A stretch of DNA of 6,158 nucleotides from Marinosulfonomonas sp. (GTDB lineage Bacteria > Pseudomonadota > Alphaproteobacteria > Rhodobacterales > Rhodobacteraceae): assembly GCA_019090845.1 (NCBI GenBank), contig JAHRVD010000213.1, positions 1 through 6,158 of the forward strand, in the 5' to 3' direction. This document shows, piece after piece, positions 1 through 4,851 of this stretch; position 1 is the first letter of the stretch; every line of letters begins with the position of its first letter. A program made the position numbers and the translations under genes. The notes beneath the pieces were generated by a model. That model ran no database searches. It was not told where the DNA came from and worked only from the letters and a program-made list of their open reading frames with translations.

Positions 1-42
1 ACGCCATAGACAGTATGTTCCCGGCCTTGCTGACAAGATGGG

Positions 43-72
43 TTGGACACGGGCGATCCAAGCGCGTATGAC
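43..72 (+). promoter_or_regulatory. Weak candidate promoter for the rpmF-plsX-fabH cluster
   Basis: TTGGAC at 43-48 resembles the -35 consensus TTGACA, and TATGAC at 67-72 matches TATAAT at 4 of 6 positions; the spacer is 18 nt. Transcription would start near base 79, giving a leader of about 50 nt before rpmF. The match is modest and could be chance. Transcription from further upstream is equally possible. Confidence 0.25.
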
Positions 73-92
73 CCTAAAAACTACAGACCAAC

Positions 93-106
93 GGGGCATG
101 TGCCCC
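93..106. repeat. Perfect 6-bp inverted repeat in the rpmF leader
   Basis: GGGGCA (93-98) and TGCCCC (101-106) are perfect inverted arms separated by TG. The repeat ends 22 nt before the rpmF start codon and 11 nt before its Shine-Dalgarno sequence. No T-run follows, so it is not an intrinsic terminator. It could form a small GC-rich hairpin in the leader or be a protein-binding palindrome; its function is unknown. Confidence 0.5.
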
Positions 107-128
107 CCGAATTTACCGAGGCTGAGAC

Positions 129-338
129 ATGGCTGTCCCACAGAATAAAATCACCCGCTCCAAGCGGAACATGCGCCGCGCTCATGATGCGCTGGTTGCG
201 GGTAACCCGGCTGAATGCCCAAATTGCGGCGAGCTTAAGCGCCCACACCACGTTTGTGGTGCTTGTGGCCACTACGCGGAACGCGAAGTTGTGGCGCAAA
301 TCAATGAGATCGACTTTGAGGATGAGGACGCGGCGTAA
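129..338 (+). CDS. rpmF: 50S ribosomal protein L32
   Basis: This encodes a small basic protein of the large ribosomal subunit. The 69-residue product starts [19 protein letters not shown], the typical bL32 N-terminus, with a cluster of basic residues that contacts rRNA. Two Cys pairs, C30-x2-C33 and C43-x2-C46, form a complete zinc ribbon, so this is the zinc-binding (C+) type of L32. The C-terminus is acidic (DFEDEDAA), as is common in alphaproteobacteria. The ATG is supported by GAGG at 118-121, seven bases upstream. plsX follows 24 nt after the stop, and co-transcription of rpmF with fatty acid and phospholipid genes is a widely conserved arrangement in proteobacteria. Length and motifs are all as expected for the family. 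Confidence 0.97.
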   Translation: MAVPQNKITRSKRNMRRAHDALVAGNPAECPNCGELKRPHHVCGACGHYAEREVVAQINEIDFEDEDAA

Positions 339-362
339 GGCCGGCCTCTTGGCGGCGTGGGC

Positions 363-1472
363 ATGACGGCATCTGACGATCAAAACACGACAGGCTCCAC
401 GCCTACCATCATTTCTGTTGACGCCATGGGTGGCGATCTGGGACCAGCGGCTGTTGTCGCTGGTGTTGCTTTGTCTGCGGCCGAAAACGCAAACATCAGC
501 TTTATTTTGCATGGCCCCGAAGACATCCTGAATCCGCTGGTTACCAAAAGCAAACTGGGCAATCGCATTCAGGTTCAACACGCCACCGGTGTGGTGAAAA
601 TGGGCGAAAAACCGTCTCAGGTTATGCGCCGCGGTCAGGACACGTCGATGTGGTCGGCAATTACCTCGGTGCGTGACGGCAAGGCATCGGTGGCCGTTTC
701 CTGCGGCAACACCGGCGCCTTGATGGCCGTTTCAATGATCCGCCTGCGCAAGCTACCCGGTATAAGCCGACCAGCGATTGCCTGCCTTTGGCCATCACGC
801 AATCCGGGCGGTTTTAATGTGATGCTGGATGTTGGCGCGGATATTCGCGCCGAAGCGCAGGATTTGCTGCAATATGCCCTGATGGGGGCGTCTTATGCGC
901 GCAACGGTCTGGGGCTGGCACGCCCGCGGATCGGGCTGCTGAACGTGGGCACCGAAGACTCTAAAGGCCACGCCGAGCTGAAAATTGCAAATGAGCTTAT
1001 CGGCGATCAGGCCGACGCGGCGCGCTTTGACTTTGTTGGTTTTGTCGAGGGCAGCGATATCCCGTCGGACCGGGTTGATGTCATCGTTACGGATGGTTTT
1101 ACCGGCAATATTGCGCTTAAAACCGGCGAAGGAACGGCCTCGCTGATAAGTGATTTTCTCAAGCAGGCCTTCAAAGCGAACCCGATGGCGTGGATATCTG
1201 CGCTGCTGGCCGCGCGTTCACTGAAAAATTTAAAAACCCGAATGGACCCACGTCAGGTAAACGGCGGGGTATTTTTGGGGCTGAATGGCACGGTGGTAAA
1301 ATCGCACGGATCGGCCGATGCGACAGGTATATCGGCCGCAATAAAGTTGGCCGCACAGCTTGGCGAATCTGGCTTTAACGAGCGTCTGGCCGCCCGGGTT
1401 GCTTCTGCTGTAGCCTCAGGTCAGGATACAAAAATAAACGACACCGAGAAAAAGAACGGTTCACAAACATGA
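363..1472 (+). CDS. plsX: Phosphate acyltransferase PlsX (acyl-ACP:phosphate)
   Basis: PlsX converts acyl-ACP and inorganic phosphate to acyl-phosphate, the acyl donor that PlsY uses to acylate glycerol-3-phosphate in phospholipid synthesis. It is a peripheral, membrane-associated enzyme. The 369-residue product shows the family N-terminal motif SVDAMGGDLGP at residues 18-28, a MGEKPSQVMRRG segment at 80-91, VSCGNTGALMA at 112-122, and further on DVGAD, NVGTEDSKG, VTDGFTGNIALK and the C-terminal GGVFLGLNGTVVKSHGSA. A GTG at 357 in the same frame could add two residues; I prefer ATG 363, although neither has a good Shine-Dalgarno sequence (GGCGG at 351-355 is the nearest). The stop overlaps the fabH start in ATGA (1469-1472), pointing to translational coupling. 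The length is normal for PlsX and no break is seen. Confidence 0.96.
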   Translation: MTASDDQNTTGSTPTIISVDAMGGDLGPAAVVAGVALSAAENANISFILHGPEDILNPLVTKSKLGNRIQVQHATGVVKMGEKPSQVMRRGQDTSMWSAITSVRDGKASVAVSCGNTGALMAVSMIRLRKLPGISRPAIACLWPSRNPGGFNVMLDVGADIRAEAQDLLQYALMGASYARNGLGLARPRIGLLNVGTEDSKGHAELKIANELIGDQADAARFDFVGFVEGSDIPSDRVDVIVTDGFTGNIALKTGEGTASLISDFLKQAFKANPMAWISALLAARSLKNLKTRMDPRQVNGGVFLGLNGTVVKSHGSADATGISAAIKLAAQLGESGFNERLAARVASAVASGQDTKINDTEKKNGSQT

Positions 1473-2443
1473 CCACAAGAGCGGCAGTACGCGGTGTTGG
1501 GCACTATCTGCCAGAACGTGTCGTTCCAAATAGCGAATTTGAAAAAACACTGGACACCAGCGACGAATGGATTCGCGCCCGCTCCGGTATCGAACGACGC
1601 CATTTTGCAGCCGAGGGGCAGACCACATCCGATCTGGCAATCGCGGCGGCAAAAATGGCGCTGGATGACGCCGGACTGCAGCCAAGCGATATTGACGCGA
1701 TAATTCTGGCAACTTCTACCGCTGATCTGACATTCCCGTCTGCTGCAACGATGGTGCAGGCCGGGATTGGGATGAAAAATGGCTTTGCATATGACGTGCA
1801 GGCAGTCTGTGCCGGGTTCGTGTTTGCAATGTCCAACGCCAATGCGATGATTGTGTCGGGTCAGGCCAACCGGGTACTGGTGATCGGCGCTGAAACTTTT
1901 TCACGCATTCTGGACTTTACCGATCGTGCCACCTGCGTTTTGTTCGGCGATGGCGCGGGTGCGGTGATACTTGAAGCCCATGAAGGCAGCGGCACATCCG
2001 ACGACACCGGCATCCTGTCGGTTGACCTGAATTCAGACGGCACTTATCGCGATCTGCTTTATGTGGATGGTGGCGTTTCGACCACAGGAACGGCCGGTGT
2101 TCTACGAATGCAGGGGCCCGAACTGTTCAAACATGCGGTCGTCAAACTGGCGGCAACGGCGCGCACCTCGCTTGAAAAGGCCGGGCTGGTGCAGGACGAT
2201 CTGGACTGGCTGGTACCCCATCAGGCCAATATCCGCATCATCGCCGGCACTGCCAAAAAGCTGGGTCTGTCGATGGAACGGGTTATTGTGACGCTTCAGG
2301 ATCAGGGCAATACATCGGCCGCATCGATTCCTTTGGCACTGTCGACTGGCAAGGCCGAGGGCCGATTCAAACCCGGCGATATCGTCTTGTTAGAGGCAAT
2401 TGGCGGCGGATTGGCCTGGGGAAGCGTCGTTTTGCGCTGGTAA
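1469..2443 (+). CDS. fabH: Beta-ketoacyl-ACP synthase III (KAS III)
   Basis: FabH condenses acetyl-CoA (or another short acyl-CoA) with malonyl-ACP to start type II fatty acid synthesis in the cytoplasm. The 324-residue thiolase-fold protein has the complete catalytic triad: C114 in QAVCAGF (codon 1808-1810), H251 in VPHQANIRI (codon 2219-2221) and N281 in QGNTSAAS (codon 2309-2311). Other family marks are DTSDEWIRARSGIERRHF near residues 29-46, FGDGAGAVILE in the middle and the closing GGGLAWGSVVLRW. The N-terminus MTTRAAVRGVGHYLPERVV is typical. Its start lies inside the last codons of plsX (ATGA overlap) with only a weak Shine-Dalgarno sequence, which fits translational coupling to plsX. 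Short-chain primer preference is the family default; substrate choice cannot be read with confidence here. Confidence 0.97.
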   Translation: MTTRAAVRGVGHYLPERVVPNSEFEKTLDTSDEWIRARSGIERRHFAAEGQTTSDLAIAAAKMALDDAGLQPSDIDAIILATSTADLTFPSAATMVQAGIGMKNGFAYDVQAVCAGFVFAMSNANAMIVSGQANRVLVIGAETFSRILDFTDRATCVLFGDGAGAVILEAHEGSGTSDDTGILSVDLNSDGTYRDLLYVDGGVSTTGTAGVLRMQGPELFKHAVVKLAATARTSLEKAGLVQDDLDWLVPHQANIRIIAGTAKKLGLSMERVIVTLQDQGNTSAASIPLALSTGKAEGRFKPGDIVLLEAIGGGLAWGSVVLRW

Positions 2444-2474
2444 GCTCAAAAACCGGCAAATTAACACCGTTACC

Positions 2475-2487
2475 CAAGCTCTTGATA
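2475..2487 (-). promoter_or_regulatory. IHF-binding site at the ihfA promoter
   Basis: Read on the minus strand this is TATCAAGAGCTTG, an exact match to the IHF consensus WATCAANNNNTTR. It ends one base before the -35 box of the ihfA promoter. The A/T-richer flank that IHF usually contacts, upstream of the core, would extend over the -35 box and spacer. Autorepression of ihfA by IHF is known in Escherichia coli; the same control is inferred here from position and sequence only. Confidence 0.6.
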
Positions 2488-2517
2488 TTGACTCGGAAAT
2501 TACCAAACCTCTATGAT
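2488..2517 (+). promoter_or_regulatory. Sigma70-type promoter for ihfA-merR
   Basis: TTGACT at 2488-2493 (5 of 6 matches to -35) and TATGAT at 2512-2517 (5 of 6 to -10) are separated by 18 nt. This is the best promoter match in the window. A start near 2524 would leave a leader of about 22 nt carrying the Shine-Dalgarno sequence of ihfA. I see no terminator between fabH and here, so read-through from the upstream cluster may add to ihfA expression. Confidence 0.65.
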
Positions 2518-2534
2518 TTTCAAAAATAGAAATC

Positions 2535-2540
2535 AGGGGG
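2535..2540 (+). promoter_or_regulatory. Ribosome binding site that fixes the ihfA start
   Basis: AGGGGG lies five bases before ATG 2546. Two other ATGs nearby are excluded: ATG 2541 runs into TGA after two codons, and the in-frame ATG 2513 lies inside the -10 box with no Shine-Dalgarno sequence, so it would not be on the transcript. Confidence 0.75.
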
Positions 2541-2545
2541 ATGGA

Positions 2546-2848
2546 ATGAGCGAAAAAACTTTGACACGGATGGACCTGTCCGAAGCCGTCTTCCGCGAGG
2601 TTGGCCTGTCACGCAATGAATCGGCGCAATTGGTCGAATCTGTGCTTGATCAGATGTCGGATGCGCTTGTGCGCGGCGAGTCGGTAAAAATCTCATCATT
2701 TGGCACGTTCAGTGTGCGCAACAAGGCCGCGCGGGTGGGACGCAATCCAAAAACCGGGCAAGAGGTTCCGATCTCGCCACGCCGGGTGCTGACATTCCGC
2801 CCGTCCCACCTGATGAAAGATCGTGTGGCCGACGGCAATAAAGGCTAA
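2546..2848 (+). CDS. ihfA: Integration host factor subunit alpha
   Basis: IhfA pairs with IhfB to form IHF, a nucleoid protein that binds a specific site in the minor groove and bends DNA sharply, shaping promoters, replication origins and recombination sites. The 100-residue product starts [23 protein letters not shown], which matches alphaproteobacterial IhfA. The HU/IHF fold is complete: N-terminal helices at about 10-43, [12 protein letters not shown] at 49-60, and the signature [12 protein letters not shown] from residue 65, with P68 as the intercalating proline at the tip of the beta arm. [10 protein letters not shown] then forms the C-terminal helix. IhfA is preferred over IhfB or HU because of its N-terminus, length and the neighbouring merR-type gene. 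It has its own promoter and an exact IHF site upstream. The regulator gene follows 11 nt after the stop. Confidence 0.95.
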   Translation: MSEKTLTRMDLSEAVFREVGLSRNESAQLVESVLDQMSDALVRGESVKISSFGTFSVRNKAARVGRNPKTGQEVPISPRRVLTFRPSHLMKDRVADGNKG

Positions 2849-2859
2849 GGTCCCGCCCA

Positions 2860-3567
2860 ATGGAAAAATCTCGCGATGCCTTCCGCACCATCAGTGAGGT
2901 GGCAGAGTGGCTTGGCACCCCGACTCATGTTCTGCGGTTCTGGGAAAGCCGGTTTTCTCAACTCAAACCAGTAAAACGGGCCGGAGGGCGGCGCTATTAC
3001 CGCCCCGGTGATATGGAATTGCTGGGTGGTATCAAAAAGTTACTTCATGATGACGGGATGACGATCCGGGGTGTTCAAAAACTACTGCGCGAAGAAGGTG
3101 CGCGCCACGTGGCAGCGCTGTCACCCGCTTTAGGCGGCACCACGCAAGGCATCGTGATTGAGGCGACACCAGCACCGATCCCCGATGAAGCACCCATTGA
3201 GCTGGATGTGGTTCAGGCCCCGCCTGAAAACATTGTGCAGTTTGACGAGGCGCAGCCGGCTGACCAAACCCAAGACGTCCCGGACACCCCGTTTCCAGAT
3301 CAACCTGCCCCAGATCAACCAGTCACAGCGCCACAGGACGCCCCGGTCACACCAGAACCGATTGTCGCTGACGTACCCGATGACCCCGAAGATAACGAAG
3401 CTGCGGATACACCCAATATCGTTCATGTTGCGGCCAGTCTTCGCAAAATGGCTGATGAGCAGTCGGCTGACAAAACAAATTCGGGTGCATTTTCCAAAAT
3501 ATATGACCGGCTGACACGGCTTCGCGCCCGTATGGATGATCCGGCACCGCGCGATAGCTCAGACTAA
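2860..3567 (+). CDS. MerR-family transcriptional regulator with acidic proline-rich tail
   Basis: This is a 235-residue DNA-binding protein of unknown target. Residues 8-80 form a MerR-type winged helix-turn-helix: [25 protein letters not shown], then the wing with [14 protein letters not shown] (42-55) and a following helix pair with [11 protein letters not shown] (66-76). No cysteine occurs anywhere, so it lacks the thiol metal-binding site of classical MerR/CueR/ZntR sensors. Residues 88-185 look disordered and are rich in Pro, Asp, Glu and Gln, with [10 protein letters not shown] in tandem. A short C-terminal block (186-227) with SLRKMADE and [17 protein letters not shown] is predicted helical and looks like a conserved module. 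The start is supported by AAGG at 2847-2850 overlapping the ihfA stop. The 11-nt gap suggests shared transcription with ihfA, an arrangement common in alphaproteobacteria. The regulated genes cannot be inferred from this window. Confidence 0.88.
   Translation: MEKSRDAFRTISEVAEWLGTPTHVLRFWESRFSQLKPVKRAGGRRYYRPGDMELLGGIKKLLHDDGMTIRGVQKLLREEGARHVAALSPALGGTTQGIVIEATPAPIPDEAPIELDVVQAPPENIVQFDEAQPADQTQDVPDTPFPDQPAPDQPVTAPQDAPVTPEPIVADVPDDPEDNEAADTPNIVHVAASLRKMADEQSADKTNSGAFSKIYDRLTRLRARMDDPAPRDSSD
3295..3320 (+). repeat. Short tandem repeat inside the merR-type gene
   Basis: CCAGATCAACC occurs at 3295-3305 and again at 3310-3320, a period of 15 bases. It encodes [10 protein letters not shown] in the disordered linker and keeps the reading frame. 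It probably arose by local duplication and may vary in copy number between strains. Confidence 0.6.
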
Positions 3568-3589
3568 GCTCCGTGGTGCCAGTTGTGGG

Positions 3590-3617
3590 TTGTCCCTGCC
3601 ATCAAAATCACTATGAA
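3590..3617 (+). promoter_or_regulatory. Candidate promoter for tRNA-Pro
   Basis: TTGTCC at 3590-3595 and TATGAA at 3612-3617 are each 4 of 6 matches to consensus, with a 16-nt spacer. Transcription would begin near 3624, about five bases before the mature tRNA, a short leader. The site lies in the 61-nt gap after the merR-type gene. Processing from a longer ihfA-merR-tRNA transcript is the alternative. Confidence 0.4.
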
Positions 3618-3628
3618 AGGCCATACGT

Positions 3629-3705
3629 CGGGCTATGGCGCAGTCTGGTAGCGCGTCCGTCTGGGGGACGGAAGGTCGCAGGTTCAAGTCCTGCTAGCCC
3701 GACCA
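3629..3705 (+). tRNA. tRNA-Pro (anticodon GGG)
   Basis: This complete 77-nt cloverleaf reads CCC and CCU proline codons. The acceptor stem CGGGCTA (3629-3635) pairs fully with TAGCCCG (3695-3701), followed by discriminator A and an encoded CCA (3703-3705). The anticodon stem TCCGT (3656-3660) pairs with ACGGA (3668-3672), and the loop CTGGGGG places the anticodon GGG at 3663-3665 after the invariant T. The T-arm carries GGTTCAAGTCC. A C1-G72 acceptor pair is typical of bacterial tRNA-Pro. No integrase gene or duplicated 3' end is visible, so there is no sign that it serves as an attachment site here. Confidence 0.96.
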
Positions 3706-3709
3706 TATC

Positions 3710-3746
3710 AAACACGCCCGCGCCCGTTTGGGCGGCGGGTGTTTTT
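3710..3746 (+). terminator. Rho-independent terminator after tRNA-Pro
   Basis: AAACAC (3710-3715) pairs with GTGTTT (3739-3744), and GCCC (3722-3725) with GGGC (3730-3733) around a GTTT loop; the GC-rich middle pairs with small bulges. A run of five T (3742-3746) follows. The hairpin begins four bases after the tRNA CCA and ends 21 bases before dcd, so it separates the tRNA from dcd or attenuates read-through into it. Confidence 0.8.
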
Positions 3747-3767
3747 GTCTGAAGGGAACTTACTAAA

Positions 3768-4841
3768 ATGACCGGAGTCTTACCCGATCAGGCGATCAAA
3801 AACCTAATTGCCCAAGGCGCAATCACCGCACAACCGGCTGTTATAGATGAACAAATTCAACCCGCATCACTGGATTTGCGCCTTGGCACCAAGGCCTATC
3901 GGATCCGGGCCTCATTCCTGACGGGGCGGGATCGCACGGTCGCGGAGCGGATCGGCGAATTTGAAATGCACGCGATCGACCTGACAAATGGTGCAGTGCT
4001 GGAGAAGGGCTGTGTCTATGTGGTGCCGCTGATGGAAGGTCTGGCACTGCCCGATGATATTCAGGCGGTGGCCAACGCCAAAAGTTCGACCGGCCGCCTT
4101 GATCTGCTGACCCGCACAATCACCGACGGCGGCGTAGAATTTGACCGTATCGAGCCGGGCTATCACGGCCCGCTTTACGCCGAAATCTGCCCGCGTTCCT
4201 TTTCGGTTCTGGTGCGCCCGGGCATGCGCCTTAATCAAATCCGGTTCCGTCAGGGCCAAGCGGTGCTGAGCGATGCCGAACTGGTGAAGTTGCACGAAAC
4301 CGTCGGGCTTGTTCCGGGCCAGCCGGTTATTTCGGACGGGTTGGGGTTTTCTGTTGATCTGCGCCCTGCCTCGGGCAATCTGGTGGGCTACCGCGCCAAA
4401 CCCCACACCGGGGTGATTGATCTGGACAATATCGCCCATTACGACCCGGCAGAATACTGGGAACCGATCCACACCGATGACGGGCGGATCATTCTGGACC
4501 CCGGTGCGTTTTACATTCTGGTCAGTCAGGAAGCAGTGACGATCCCGCCCGATTGCGCCGCCGAAATGGCCCCCTATCTGGCGATGGTGGGTGAATTTCG
4601 GGTGCATTACGCGGGCTTTTTTGACCCCGGCTTTGGCTATGGCGCAGCCGGCGGTGCCGGATCACGCGGTGTGCTGGAAGTGCGCTGTCACGAGGCACCT
4701 TTTGTGCTGGAACACGGGCAGGTCGTCGGACGGTTGGTTTATGAACGTATGGCGGCCGTTCCGCACACCCTTTATGGGGCTGACCTAAAGTCGAACTATC
4801 AAGGTCAGGGCCTGAAATTATCCAAACATTTCAAAATGTAA
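3768..4841 (+). CDS. dcd: dCTP deaminase, long two-domain type
   Basis: Deaminates dCTP to dUTP, which dUTPase then turns into dUMP for thymidylate synthesis. The 357-residue protein is nearly twice the size of E. coli Dcd (193) and belongs to the long alphaproteobacterial form. The N-terminal half has IQPASLDLRLG (30-40), the signature KSSTGR (105-110, equivalent to the GRSSLAR region of E. coli Dcd), IEPGYHGPLYAEI (128-140) with E139 as likely catalytic Glu, and VRPGMRLNQIRF (149-160). The second half repeats the same fold: LDPGAFYILVSQEAVTIP (243-260), GFFDPGFGYG (283-292), GVLEVRCHEAPFVLEHGQVVGRLVY (301-325), but without an SSxxxR signature. AGGGA at 3753-3757 is a fair Shine-Dalgarno sequence ten bases before ATG 3768. 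There is little room for a private promoter downstream of the terminator. The carboxypeptidase gene converges on it, with 10 nt between the stops. Confidence 0.92.
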   Translation: MTGVLPDQAIKNLIAQGAITAQPAVIDEQIQPASLDLRLGTKAYRIRASFLTGRDRTVAERIGEFEMHAIDLTNGAVLEKGCVYVVPLMEGLALPDDIQAVANAKSSTGRLDLLTRTITDGGVEFDRIEPGYHGPLYAEICPRSFSVLVRPGMRLNQIRFRQGQAVLSDAELVKLHETVGLVPGQPVISDGLGFSVDLRPASGNLVGYRAKPHTGVIDLDNIAHYDPAEYWEPIHTDDGRIILDPGAFYILVSQEAVTIPPDCAAEMAPYLAMVGEFRVHYAGFFDPGFGYGAAGGAGSRGVLEVRCHEAPFVLEHGQVVGRLVYERMAAVPHTLYGADLKSNYQGQGLKLSKHFKM

Positions 4842-4851
4842 CGGGAAAATA

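Larger units (their letters stand above)
1..128. other. Leader region before rpmF, no recognisable gene
   Basis: No reading frame here gives a protein I recognise. The + frame beginning at base 3 stays open to a TGA at 69-71, so the last 22 codons of an upstream gene could lie here, but the residues (ending GHGRSKRV) match nothing I know. In many proteobacteria a yceD/DUF177 gene sits just before rpmF; I do not see its usual C-terminus. The stretch from 72 to 128 is best read as the rpmF 5' leader, with a GAGG Shine-Dalgarno sequence at 118-121. Confidence 0.4.

Noticed and set aside
340..347. GGCCGGCC palindrome between rpmF and plsX as an operator
   Set aside because: An 8-bp GC palindrome is common in this kind of genome and has no supporting neighbouring element.
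81..581. Long open frame on the minus strand across rpmF and the start of plsX
   Set aside because: It is antisense to two firmly identified genes, has no recognisable domain and no plausible ribosome binding site; it is a shadow of the coding strand.
2513..2545. Upstream in-frame ATG at 2513 as start of ihfA
   Set aside because: It lies within the -10 box of the promoter, has no Shine-Dalgarno sequence and would add 11 residues not found in the family; ATG 2546 has AGGGGG at good spacing.
3180..3420. Functional link between the proline-rich linker of the merR-type gene and the neighbouring tRNA-Pro(GGG)
   Set aside because: Proline codons of all types are used in the linker and adjacency alone is no evidence; coincidence is the simpler reading.
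3629..3705. tRNA-Pro as an integration site for a genomic island
   Set aside because: No integrase, no repeated tRNA 3' end and no change in gene content or composition are seen; dcd and the carboxypeptidase are core-type genes.
3912..4607. 231-codon open frame on the minus strand inside dcd
   Set aside because: It lies fully antisense to dcd, is rich in His/Gln/Arg as expected for the complement of the dcd codon pattern, and shows no family motif.
4826..4839. Inverted repeat ACATTT-CA-AAATGT at the end of dcd as a terminator between convergent genes
   Set aside because: The arms are A/T-only apart from one C-G pair, the loop is two bases, and no clean T-run follows on either strand. It is too weak to call, so no terminator is assigned at this junction.
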